Shown piece by piece: positions 46,261 through 55,453 of a DNA stretch of 64,000 nucleotides; within the stretch, counting starts at the first letter, position 1; each line of letters starts with the position of its first letter. The DNA is taken from assembly GCA_951812925.1 (NCBI GenBank), contig OX638368.1, forward strand, positions 159,264,492-159,328,491, written 5' to 3'. Source of the stretch: Calliopum simillimum (Eukaryota; Arthropoda; Insecta; Diptera; Lauxaniidae). A program made the position numbers and the translations under genes. Under the pieces are notes generated by a model that saw only the letters and a list, made by a program, of their open reading frames with translations, ran no database searches and was not told the origin of the DNA.

Positions 46261-46977
46261 CAATGGAGGAACACAATGGGCTCAATAAAGAAGTATAATT
46301 CTGGATTTTGTGTCGCCTCGGTCTAGCTTTATATTGGCTACAAGTAATCGATGATTTTTGAATAATTCTTCTAAATTTTGTCTTTTTTAGGTTATGCTTA
46401 ACAATATACTTTCTTTACAACAGAGTTTTCCATGCAGACGAGATATGCCTTCAGAAATACAAACATATTAGGATGGGTCCGAATGTTTTTATCGGTCTGG
46501 CTCACAAACAATCGTAAAGTTTGGATAATTTGAAGAAACTTTGCAGGAGAAAGCATTTATTTTTAGTGCAGTTTACCGCCCGAAAATTACAGAATGGATT
46601 TACTCCTATAGGTTTTTTTTTAAGCCCAAGAAATATATAAGAAATTTTCTGCCACATAATTTGAAGTGCATTTTTTTTTGATGGAATTATCTTTAATAAC
46701 ATATGAAAAATAAAGTGTGAAAAGTCTATTGCGAAATTGTGTTCGCATAAAAAATATTCACTGTCAAGTGTTTCAAAAATAAGTATCTAACAAATATCTC
46801 ACTAATGGTTACTTCTACAGAAAAATATTGGTTTGCAGTCTTATTACAGCTCAGAAAGTTACCTATTAAAAAATGTAAGAAATGTTTTCGTACAACTTGT
46901 AGTTAAGGAAACATCCTAATTAAAGGATATGTGCAGAGTTCAGATTTGTGCGTTTTGCTTTAAATTTTATTTGCACT
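46261..46977. other. AT-rich sequence with a piece of the 29.4-kb repeat
   Basis: About 46,710-46,930 has GTGAAAAGTCTATTGCGAAA, ACAGCTCAGAAAGTTACCTA and TTTTCGTACAACTTGTAGTT, matching 29,365-29,560. The remainder shows nothing recognisable. Confidence 0.5.
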
Positions 46978-46986
46978 AATTTAGTG

Positions 46987-47750
46987 GGTTCCACTCAAAA
47001 GCGGCCAAAAAATAGCGGCCAAAAAAAAGAGGCCACAAAATAGCGACCAAAAAAACGCGGCCAAAGAAAAAAAGGAGCCAAATACAAAAAGGGGCCAAAA
47101 AATAGCGGCTAAAAGAAAGGGGCCAAAAAATAGCGGCCAAAAAAAAGCGGCCAAAGGAAAAAAGAGGTCAAAAATGGTTAAAGTGTTAAATTATCATTAT
47201 TTTGTTAAAAATCAAAGGCATTAGGTAAAATAGTAAAGTAAATTGACAAATTGTGTAAAAAATAAATGGAAAAAGTTAATTAAGAAGTACAATGAAGTTA
47301 ATTATAGTGAATGTGATTGTTGACATTAGTTAAGTATTCGTAAATTTCAGCACGAGTGAGATCTTCAGTTACCCATTTGGGTTCAAATCCAGAAACTACA
47401 GTCTTGAGGCGAATGTTAGCTTCTCTATATCGCTTGCGAGACGGTTCTGGTTCTGCACCAGCAGCATCTTGAGTAGTAGCAAGAATTACCAAAGAATGTT
47501 CCTGCTGAAGTGTAGAAATAAACTTCCAGATGTTTGGATTGTCACCATTCAAGCGTGCTGAAAACCCACTGTGCCACCCTTCTAAGGCATTGCTAGCAAA
47601 CTAGGTGTTGGATATATTATAGACTGACTCTTTTTTCCTTTGGCCGCTAATTTTTTGGCCCCTTTTTGTATTTGGTCCCTTTTATTTGACCGCTTTTTTT
47701 TGGCCCCTTTTTGTTGGCCGCTATTTTTTTGGCCGCTTTTGAGTACCACC
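46987..47750 (-). mobile_element. MULE (Mutator-like) element, internally deleted
   Basis: The 9-bp duplication AATTTAGTG flanks it (46,978-46,986 and 47,751-47,759). Inverted ends read GGTTCCACTCAAAAGCGGCC on the left and, inverted, GGTGGTACTCAAAAGCGGCC on the right. Inside both ends are clusters of (C/G)GGCCAAAAAA-type units (46,997-47,170 and about 47,640-47,738). A MULE transposase C-terminus lies in between. A 9-bp duplication plus this transposase is the Mutator pattern. At 764 bp most of the gene is gone, so the element is not autonomous. Confidence 0.85.
47298..47624 (-). pseudogene. MULE transposase C-terminal remnant
   Basis: Reading down from about 47,620, an in-frame TAG is followed by FASNALEGWHSGFSARLNGD and NPNIWKFISTLQQEHSL, then RKRYREANIRLKTVVSGF.., with a stop at 47,298. 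NALEGWH..FSxRL followed by PNIWKFI..L..EQ is the characteristic C-terminal end of insect MULE transposases, often fused to FLYWCH zinc fingers. The catalytic DDE core is missing. It lies between the element's TIRs in the expected place, supporting the assignment of both. Confidence 0.8.
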
Positions 47751-47759
47751 AATTTAGTG

Positions 47760-48540
47760 TTAGTGAAATATATTCACTATCAAGAAACTTTTTAGTGTTG
47801 GTCATAAATTTTTCACTATTAAAAAATGTATTTTGTGGTAGTGAAAAGTTTTTCATTATCACAAAATTTAGTAAACTATTTTCCATAAAAACTCCACATA
47901 ATTTTGTGACAGTGACTTTTCTTTCAGTATCAGAAAATTGATTTGGTGATAATGAAAGATTTACAATTATCACTAAATTGTTTCATTAAATTCAATGAAA
48001 CTTTAGTGGAAGTTTTCATTTTTAAAACTATATTTTGAACTACACTTAAAATATATACCTTCTTTGGCAAAGTTTCTCCAAATTATGTAAACTTTACGAT
48101 TTTCGCTGAGTCAGACTGGTAAAATTTCCTTCCATAAAAATTAACCCATTTTACAATATACTATATCCCATATAGGGGAGATGTGTGTACCTTGGTCCGA
48201 GTGTACCTCGGTCCGAGTGCCGGTTGCCACTCAACAGTTGTACGTGTACGATAATGTTCTTCTATGAAATTTTCCACTCATGCCGGTGAGTCATATAAAT
48301 AGACTTCAGACCGTCAAGCTGTACGCGTGTATAAAAAGCGACGGAAAAAGTGTTTTTTGTGTGTAAAAATTTGTTTTTGGAGTAAGCTACGAAACGTTTT
48401 GTGAGGAACTTACTTGAAATATTTCAGTTTTACAACATCAGAAAGGAAGTTTAGTTATTGTTTTAAGCTTTTATTGTGTTTTAGATGTATTTTCATTAAC
48501 ATGTGTTATGGGTGTTGACAGTTTTTAAAACATGCTGTCT
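47760..48540. other. Unassigned sequence before the hAT-like palindrome
   Basis: About 47,755-48,000 is rich in TAGTGAxA/TTTCACTA phrases on both strands, which suggests a decayed short palindrome family. GTGTACCTTGGTCCGAGTG near 48,186-48,218 has counterparts at 49,809 and 50,129, so these may belong to one disrupted repeat. No gene. Confidence 0.4.
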
Positions 48541-48548
48541 GTGTGTAC

Positions 48549-49806
48549 TAGGGCTGTTCAAAAAAAAAAAATTTTCCGAATTTCCAAGATATACTTTGGC
48601 ATCACGATCTACATCATGACAGAATATCCCAAAAAATTTTTCAGATTTTTAAATTCATATTTAAAGGTGGCTCAAAGCAGAAATATATTTTTATTATTTT
48701 TTTTTTTTAGCATAAATTATAAAATGTTGTCAAATCATTTGAAAAATTTGTTTTAGAGTAACTTAAAAACATTCATTTTGTTTGTTTTTTAATGAACTTT
48801 AAAACCTACGTTGTAATTTTGACAAAAAAAATTTTACACTTCTTAAAAAACGAAAAACTGCCCTAAGAAGGCGAAATTTTACGGTTTTTCAAAGAAAAAA
48901 GTCATCGTGCTTTAAACGAATTGAACATTTTTTAATTTACAAGATCTCATTCAAAAGAGCTCTTAAAAACCTTCAAGACCAGCAGGCACGATGACATAAC
49001 GTTTGAAACATAGTAATGCAGCCCTGGGAAGGGCAAAACGCTTTTTACTCAAGAGGGAGGCATCGTACAAAAAAGTGCCCATGGCATAAAATGCTTAAAA
49101 TCATCCAAGGAACAAGTGTTAATTGTTTTTTTTTTTTTTTTACTTAATTTTAGAAAAAAAATTTTTTCAACGTCATTTTTAATAAACTTTTCAAAAAAAA
49201 AAAAAACAATTTACACTTGTTCCTTGGATGATTTTAAGCATTTTATGCCATGGGCACTTTTTTGTACGATGCCTCCCTCTTGAGTAAAAAGCGTTTTGCC
49301 CTTCCCAGGGCTGCATTACTATGTTTCAAACGTTATGTCATCGAGCCTGCTGGCCCAAAAAAGTCTTAACATGTCTGGTCTTGAAGGTTTTTAAGAGCTC
49401 TTTTGAATGAGATCTTGTAAATTAAAAAATGTTCAATTCGTTTAAAGCACGATGACTTTTTTCTTTGAAAAACCGTAAAATTTCGCCTTCTTAGGGCAGT
49501 TTTTCGTTTTTTAAGAAGTGTAAAATTTTTTTTGTCAAAATTACAACGTAGGTTTTAAAGTCCATTAAAAAACAAACAAAATGAATGTTTTTAAGTTACT
49601 CTAAAACAAATTTTTCAAATTGTTTGACAACATTTTATAATTTATGCTAAAAAAAAAATAATAAAAATATATTTCTGCTTTGAGCCACCTTTAAATATGA
49701 ATTTAAAAATCTGAAAAATTTTTTGGGATATTCTGTCATGATGTAGATCGTGATGCCAAAGTATATCTTGGAAATTCGAAAAATTTTTTTTTTTTGAACA
49801 GCCCTA
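48549..49806. mobile_element. hAT-like fold-back element with 8-bp target duplication
   Basis: GTGTGTAC occurs immediately outside both ends (48,541-48,548 and 49,807-49,814). The ends read TAGGGCTGTTCAAAAAA and its inverse. The 8-bp duplication and a (T/C)AGGG start are the hAT superfamily pattern. The two arms (about 48,549-49,125 and 49,195-49,806) are near-perfect inverted copies. The inner arm parts carry a version of the GGCATC(T)..GCATAAAATGCTTA core of the fold-back family at 45.3 kb. No transposase. Confidence 0.85.
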
Positions 49807-50338
49807 GTGTGTACCTTGGACCTAGCTTATTGACCAGCGAGCCTTTTTCGACGGGCAACCAGGACACCATAATCGCCTCTCAATGTAATATTATTATTAT
49901 TATTTACGCGATTAATGTATTTATTTGCAACCATTTTTGTTTAATTAATTGTTTTTTACTAAATGCACTTTTTTGTGTTATAATTTTTGTTTATGATTAA
50001 TTTTTTTTTTTTTATTGAAAAAAATGTTACTTTTGATTACATAATAAATGGTTCTTTCATAATTTATTACCAAAATACAATTTATTCTCTTTTATTTTTA
50101 ATAGTCCAAGGTACACGTGCATGGTGTACCTTGGACCGTTTGAGATTGCAACGGAAAAAGTAATATTTCTACCCAATGGTTAGACATAGAAATATCATTG
50201 TCACGTCATTTGATGCTGCAAGCATTGTAGAAATGTAACTTAATCAAAAAACTAAAGAAACTTTTTTGGAAAATCCAGCACACGGAAAAAACTAAAAAAC
50301 GGACCAAAGTAGGGTGTATTCGTGCGTTCGGGGACACT

Positions 50339-50592
50339 CCTGGCAGAGGCCCCTGGCAGAATTTTCCCCCTTCCTAGTACGTCGTGGCAGAATTGCCCCT
50401 GTAGGAGCCCCTTTCTAGTACATCTTGGCAGAAGGTGCCCCTGTAGGAGCCCCTTTCTAGTACATCTTGGCAGAATTGCGCCAGGATGTGCGCCATTCTC
50501 ATACATCTTGGCAGAGACAGAATTTTCTATAGTTACTGTAGGAGCCCCTTCCTAGTATATCTTGGCAGAATTGCTGCTGTAGGAGACAGAAT
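50339..50592 (+). repeat. Minisatellite, about 42-bp period
   Basis: Units read approximately CCCCTGTAGGAGCCCC, TTTCTAGTACATCTTGGCAG, AA(T/G)(T/G)G(C). Two adjacent units are near-identical and the outer ones are partial or altered. It is much richer in GC than its surroundings. The repetitive minus-strand frame (50,252-50,506, PRCTRKGLLQG repeated) is a by-product. Confidence 0.85.
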
Positions 50593-50699
50593 TTTTTTTC
50601 CTAGTTGAATTTTTTTAAAGATATTTTTATAGGTCATTTTTTGTTGTTGTTGTTTCTTATTTTTTTGTTATTTTGTATGCTAATGTGGTTATGGTGAAC

Positions 50700-50768
50700 A
50701 TATACCTTAGTAGATTATGGAGGTAGTTCTTAAACTTATTGTTACCGGAAGCGATGACTCATATTATT
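50700..50768 (+). pseudogene. Decayed copy of the small ORF at 52,181
   Basis: A short frame ending VLKLIVTGSDDSYY then TAG, with TAGGTAT after it, resembles AVRHIMVCANDEPYY-TAG-GTAC at 52,235-52,280. Upstream it is frameshifted (YTLVDYGG in another frame). Evidence that a segment of the island was duplicated. Confidence 0.4.
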
Positions 50769-51039
50769 AGGTATTAAAATTATGCTATCTGGCGAATATA
50801 ATGTTTTTATATGTAAAAATAGGTTATGTATATTACTTACACTATTATACACTTATAACATTTTTTACGATCAGATGTTATAGGATCCTTAATAATCAAA
50901 CAAAGGTCAAGATAATCAAACTCATATCCACGCCCCCCTTCCAGAGACCAGAATTTCAATATAAATTTGAAATTAATGTATCAGGTTATCAGAAACTTCA
51001 GACTGGGTGAAAATATTAAAACTTATCATGATAAGACTT

Positions 51040-51230
51040 GTTATTTGTATATCTCACATATTTCATGTGTCCACCGATTTTCGGTATGCAAATATGTATG
51101 TGTCTGTGTGTATGAACAATATTTTTCATATTACTTATGAGGTACAAGTCTTATTTGTATATCTTAGTGGATCACATATTTTATATGTCAACCAATTTTC
51201 GATAAACAAATATGTGTGTATGTACGTCGT
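51040..51230 (+). repeat. Two imperfect tandem copies, about 106-bp period
   Basis: TTATTTGTATATCT(C/T)A, CACATATTT(C/T)ATATGTC and CAAATATGTATGTGT-like blocks occur at 51,040-51,110 and again at 51,148-51,220. Non-coding. Confidence 0.6.
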
Positions 51231-51612
51231 ATGCTGCAATTTGTTTATTGATCATTTTTCCCTCTTGCTTTGTTGAAGCTAAAATATACGTATAATATTG
51301 GCAGCTTCACTATATTGAGTATTAAATTTCAGTCTAAATAAACAATCAAGCAAAAGACTCTTTAATCCATAAAATGTATTCAGTATGTGTCTGATCTTGA
51401 AATTTTGCAAGTTCTTGACCTATATTAAATAAGAACAAAAGTAAAGTTTTTTTTTGTATTTTTTTAATAGCTTATTGATATTTCGTTACAAAATTTTTCT
51501 TAGAAATAATACAATTTTTCTTAAAGATTTATTTATGTTTTTCCAAAAGTGTATTGAAGATTCAACCAACCAATCAATCAATTGATCAACCATATATGTG
51601 TTTTTATCTAAA

Positions 51613-51744
51613 CTATAATGCCAGCTTCACGCAATTCATCAGTTATTGAAACTATTTCGCTAATATGATTTTTGCAGCCGAATGTTATTAAAAGCCTCAG
51701 TCTGTTTACCAATTCATTAGGATCTTCATAATTAGGCTGGCACT
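51613..51744 (-). pseudogene. Inverted partial copy of the 55.45-56.14-kb ORF
   Basis: On the minus strand this encodes ECQPNYEDPNELVNRLRLLI, then TFGCKNHISEIVSITDELRE and AGIIV, almost identical to residues 156-203 of the ORF at 55,454. It lacks nine bases (the DDW codons). Identity stops exactly after ATTATAG. On the minus strand the copy is preceded by a T-rich run ending in CAG, so it could be read as an exon with an acceptor, or the similarity may mark inverted repeats bounding the island. Confidence 0.75.
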
Positions 51745-52150
51745 CTGAAAAATTTGAAAAATTTTGAAAAATTTGAAAAAAGTTAAAATTTTTCAAATTT
51801 TCAAATATTTGAAAATATTTGAAAAATTTGAAAACATTTGAAAAATTTGAAAAAAGTTCAAATTTTTCAAATTTTCAAATATTTGAAAATATTTGAAAAT
51901 ATTTGAAAAATTTGAAACCTCAAACTTTTCAAACATATGAAAATTTTAAGCTTCAAAACTTTTCATACTTCTCTCATGTGTAGAAATCATTTGAGAGAAA
52001 TGGGCTATACTAACTAAAGACCGAATTCGTTATTTACGATTACGAATTGGATGAACGTTGGTTTCAGTATCTTATGTTATCACCTATATATTTTTTGCTA
52101 AATTTGTTTATCGTATTTATGATCAGCAACAAATTAACATTGAGTAATGT
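51745..52150. repeat. AT-rich direct repeat, unit 1
   Basis: A cluster of alternating TTTGAAAAATTTGAAAA and TTTTTCAAATTTTCAAATAT phrases that can pair with each other (51,745-51,960). It is followed by TCTCATGTGTAGAAATCATT and ACCGAATTCGTTATTTACGA, down to CAAATTAACATTGAGT. The same block is repeated in direct orientation at 52,430-52,920. Confidence 0.8.
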
Positions 52151-52180
52151 TAACTTGGTGAGCTTTAATTCTTGAGATGA

Positions 52181-52276
52181 ATGCATCAACCAAGTACTGA
52201 TGACACACCATATGATATGGATTATGATGCTGTACGCCACATTATGGTCTGTGCAAATGATGAACCATATTACTAG
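52181..52276 (+). CDS. Small ORF, 31 residues (tentative)
   Basis: MHQPSTDDTPYDMDYDAVRH and IMVCANDEPYY, then TAG. Acidic, not recognised. It is included because a decayed relative ending ..SDDSYY-TAG lies at 50,700-50,768 and the sequence around both stops (TACTAGGTACAT, TATTAGGTATT) is similar. It could be the 3' end of a longer gene now broken upstream, since a TGA directly precedes the Met. Confidence 0.3.
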   Translation: MHQPSTDDTPYDMDYDAVRHIMVCANDEPYY

Positions 52277-52429
52277 GTACATACATTTGCTGGCGAACAT
52301 ATGAAGGTAGAATGTAATATTATTATATTCTCAAATTGTAACAAAATAATGCTACCAAGCATTTGCTAGTACCTAAAATACAAACAAGATACATATCTAT
52401 CACAGTTCAAATAAAAATATTTTCAAATT

Positions 52430-52920
52430 GCAAGTATTTGAAAAATTTGAAAAATTTTGAAAAATTTGAAAAAAGTTAAAATTTTTCAAATTTTCAAATA
52501 TTTGAAAAATTTGAAAACATTTGAAAAATTTGAAAAAGTTTAAATTTTTCAAATTTTCAAATATTTGAAAATATTTGAAAAATTTGAAAATATTTGAAAA
52601 ATTTGAAAAAAGTTTAAATTTTTCAAATTTTCAAATATTTGAAAATATTTGAAAAATTTGAAAATATTTGAAAAATTTGATACCTCAAACTTTCCAAACA
52701 TATGAAAATTTTAAACTTAAAAACTTTTCAAACTTCTCTCATGTGTAGAAATCATTTGAGTGAAATGGGCTATACTAACTAAGGACCGAATTCGTTATTT
52801 GCGATTACAAATTGGATGAACTTTGGATTCAGTATGTTATGTTATTACCTAAGTATATATTTTTTGCTAAATTTGTTTATCGTATTTACGATCAGTAACA
52901 AATTAACATTGAGTGGATAT
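52430..52920. repeat. AT-rich direct repeat, unit 2
   Basis: Same arrangement as 51,745-52,150 with a longer self-complementary TTTGAAAAATTTG cluster (52,430-52,690). The flank TCTCATGTGTAGAAATCATT..CAAATTAACATTGAGT (52,735-52,915) is over 90% identical by eye. Confidence 0.8.
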
Positions 52921-52962
52921 GTATCAAACATATGAATTACCCTAAAAATTATTTAGTTATCT

Positions 52963-53235
52963 GTGGACTGTGTACAGCTAAACAACGTCACTATTAAAAC
53001 TTTCATAATGATTATTTTCAATAAAAATAACCTACAAAGAGGATCATCATTGATTTCGGTTTCACAAGAGGAAGAAACAAAGTATCAGTCAAAGCCTTTT
53101 AAAGAAAGTAAACTTACATTAACAACAATTAACAAAGAATTTCTAAAATCATTAGGATTTCAGTTTCATCATCCAAGTTCTTTTAACCAAAGGACTGAAA
53201 TGGATCGAGAGCTAGAAGAAGAAACTGAAGTATAA
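52963..53235 (+). CDS. Hypothetical protein, 90 residues, in the ORF island
   Basis: Not recognised. The first 30 residues are hydrophobic/mixed. The rest is charged: EEETKYQSKPFKESKLTLTT, then INKEFLKSLGFQFHH, ending in an acidic RELEEETEV. An alternative start at 52,987 or 53,008 is possible. Because it follows directly on the direct repeat and lies in the same orientation as the 53.8-kb ORF, I place it with the virus-like island. An LT..N..FLKSLGF ending strikes me as a recurrent viral/mobile ORF feature, but that is memory and unverified. Confidence 0.4.
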   Translation: MDCVQLNNVTIKTFIMIIFNKNNLQRGSSLISVSQEEETKYQSKPFKESKLTLTTINKEFLKSLGFQFHHPSSFNQRTEMDRELEEETEV

Positions 53236-53803
53236 AATTAATAAACCTCCAAGAAAAGCAGAAAAGACTAAAGCTTAAAACGCAAATCTAAAATATATAA
53301 TGATTCATTAAAAATTAAAATAAGACTTTCCAGTACTTTATTTTATTTTGAAAGCTGCAGCTACTATCGTGTATTTGGAGTTGGAGTATACATTTCAAAC
53401 ATCCATCTACTAAAAATTTCATATAGCACCGACCAACATATTTAATATAAAATATCACACAGATGCTTCTCACACATACATATATAATAACTATTGAAAC
53501 TCTTAAGAGATCATGTTTTTTAATGTAAACAATAATGATTTCATCATAACTCAGGATATTGCCGTTTTCATGATTTCATCATCAAAGGCTGATATGTTGA
53601 TTTAGGAATATAAGCGAGGAATCAGCTTATCCTTAAGCATTAAGCAACGTGAGGACAAGGATTGTTTATATAAACAATAGTGATTTCATTATAACTCAGA
53701 CTGTTAGGAGATCATATTTTCTCTTATGATAAATTCATGTCCATTCATGTCCATTCATGTCTATCGCTGATATAGCTTAAAATAAACAATTTTATTTGAA
53801 AAG
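53236..53803. other. Non-coding spacer with short repeats
   Basis: AATGATTTCATCATAACTCA (53,529) recurs as GTGATTTCATTATAACTCA (53,680), each near an AAGAGATCAT/AGGAGATCAT phrase. CATGTCCATT is tandemly repeated about three times at 53,736-53,763. AATAAA sites occur at 53,237-53,243 and upstream of the next ORF. No gene. Confidence 0.5.
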
Positions 53804-54253
53804 ATGCATAAAAAACGCTCTGCCATTCATTTAAGAGCTAAATTTATTGTTTTAGTTAAAATGATTCAAGATAAAATAATTGTGATAGATCTTCAAGGAT
53901 TTTATATTGATAACAAATTCATTCCTAAGGAAGTGAGCATTTCTGGAGCAGATACAAGGATTAAAACTTTTATTATTGAACCACCGTTTGAATATACAAG
54001 ATTGACTAAAAAAGAAATGGTAACAAATAAATGGCTGAATAATCATCATCATGGGTTGAGCTGGCAGGACGGTGATTCAACACTAGGGGATCTCAAGCAT
54101 TATATAGCCAAAAATGTAAGGAGAGAAGAAAATTCAACTGTGTACGTGAAAGGTTTTGAAAAATCACATTGGGTGCAAAATTTGATTGGAGAAGGGATAA
54201 TAATAAATAATTTGAATGATTTTGATTGTCCTCATTTAAAACAATTGTATTAA
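53804..54253 (+). CDS. Conserved-looking protein of unknown function, 131-149 residues
   Basis: The frame is open from 53,804. A second Met at 53,861 (MIQDKIIVIDLQGFYID) is the more natural start, giving 131 residues, since the first 19 are basic filler. In 149-residue numbering, VIDLQGF (27-33), PKEVSI (41-46), EPPF(59-62), TNKWLNNHHHGLSWQDG (74-90) and YVKGFEKSHW (114-123) look like a real folded domain, with regular beta-strand-like hydrophobic spacing. I recall similar short ORFs in insect genomes and viruses but cannot name the family. A degenerate RNase H/exonuclease-like fold is a guess from the IDxQG strand. AATAAA follows at 54,264. Confidence 0.65.
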   Translation: MHKKRSAIHLRAKFIVLVKMIQDKIIVIDLQGFYIDNKFIPKEVSISGADTRIKTFIIEPPFEYTRLTKKEMVTNKWLNNHHHGLSWQDGDSTLGDLKHYIAKNVRREENSTVYVKGFEKSHWVQNLIGEGIIINNLNDFDCPHLKQLY

Positions 54254-54711
54254 AATAATATCGCAATAAATGTTTGCAAATGTCATACAAATTATTATAT
54301 ATGTGCTGAAAAAAAAAAAATGTAATTTTGTTAAGAAATTTTATAATAAAGGAGATATTATAGGTGAAAATGAAAGACGGTGTTCATTATTTATTTTGTA
54401 ATCAAAATTATATAAGGAAACATATTGAAAATATTTATATGTACGTGTGTCGGAAACAATAAATAATATACTCATTATATTTGTATTGATGGTATGTTTC
54501 GATTTAGTTAATGTTCTGATTCTTGGTATTGCTCTGAAAAAATTATCCTTTTTGTTATAAAAAAAAAAAAGAAGAGTTTTGCTTTATTATTTGTTATTTT
54601 TAAGATTTTTAATACATTTAGTTGTTCATATATTTTTATTCTTATGACATAAATATTTTTATTTATTTGAATTTTAATACATATTACTCTATTATTGATG
54701 ACAACATCAAG
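54254..54711. other. AT-rich spacer between convergent ORFs
   Basis: Sequence between the plus-strand ORF ending at 54,253 and the minus-strand zinc-finger ORF ending at 54,712. It holds several AATAAA/TTTATT phrases usable as polyadenylation signals on both strands, and poly(A) runs near 54,310 and 54,560. No gene. Confidence 0.5.
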
Positions 54712-55245
54712 TTAGTTCAAAGGAAAATGTTTTAATGCAATATGTGCTTTTAAACTATAATTCCTAGTAAATATTTTGTTGCAAATACTGCAATTAAAAT
54801 TTTTGAATACATTTTCAGATTGTTGTTTATGTGATAGCTCATCTGCATTGTCTATAGTTGAATATTCAGATTTCAGTTCTTCCTTAAGACTTTTTTTGCA
54901 GTGATGTTTCATGTGATAATTTACTCCATGAGATCGTAGTATTTTTGAACAATTTATGCAATTAATACTAATTTTTTGATGTACGCTTTCAATATGCCGT
55001 TTTAATTTAGACTTACAATTGAAAGGCTTTAAACATAGTTCACATATATTTTTCGCTATCTTGTTGATGTTTTTGTTGTTTGTGTGCACTTCTTGGGATA
55101 AATCTGGTGTAGTTATTGACTGTAGATGCTTTTGCTGTATGCGGTAGCTTATCTCGTTAACTTGTTTTAGGCATTGTTGAAGAGCATACAAATCTTTGAT
55201 CTTTTCAATTTCTGCTATTTTTATTAAGTGATCAACTTGGCTCAT
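54712..55245 (-). CDS. C2H2 zinc-finger protein, 177 residues
   Basis: Three fingers are visible. Finger 1 has C68-x2-C71-x12-H84-x4-H89. Finger 2 is irregular, with C96-x2-C99-x11-H111-x3-H115 followed by another Cys. Finger 3 has C152-x2-C155-x12-H168-x4-H173. Residues 1-45 are helical (MSQVDHLIKIAEIEKIKDLY then ALQQCLKQV), perhaps a coiled coil. The acidic linker at 120-147 is probably disordered. A nucleic-acid-binding role is likely. It is intronless, convergent to the 53.8-kb ORF and divergent from the 55.45-kb ORF. A 25-base A tract (in gene orientation) lies right before the ATG. Whether host- or virus-derived cannot be told. Confidence 0.7.
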   Translation of the reverse strand: MSQVDHLIKIAEIEKIKDLYALQQCLKQVNEISYRIQQKHLQSITTPDLSQEVHTNNKNINKIAKNICELCLKPFNCKSKLKRHIESVHQKISINCINCSKILRSHGVNYHMKHHCKKSLKEELKSEYSTIDNADELSHKQQSENVFKNFNCSICNKIFTRNYSLKAHIALKHFPLN

Positions 55246-55453
55246 GTTTTTTTTTTTTTTTTTTTTTTTTTAAATGTGTACTATTTATGTCAGAGTATTT
55301 AATTTCAGCTGAAGTTAATATGCAATATGACGCGAGCGATGTGCACTTGTCTGACGACTAACAATGAATGAATACACCCTTCTGGTTGTTTGATATATAT
55401 ATAATAATTGCCCAGAAGCGACTTCGTACATCCGTTCTTGACAACCTTTAAAA
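55246..55453. promoter_or_regulatory. Divergent intergenic region of the ORF island
   Basis: About 208 bases separate two divergently oriented ORFs. A T run (55,247-55,271) adjoins the zinc-finger start. TATATATATAATAATTG at about 55,392-55,408 is a TATA candidate for the plus-strand ORF, some 45-60 bases before its ATG. The promoter role is inferred from position. Confidence 0.4.

Noticed and set aside
46990..47170. Regularly spaced GGCCAAAAAA units, considered as a CRISPR-like array
   Set aside because: Units are contiguous and irregular, lie at the ends of a MULE with target duplication, and the genome is eukaryotic.
50252..50555. Arg/Gly/Leu-rich repeated ORFs on both strands
   Set aside because: Both are produced by the 42-bp minisatellite.
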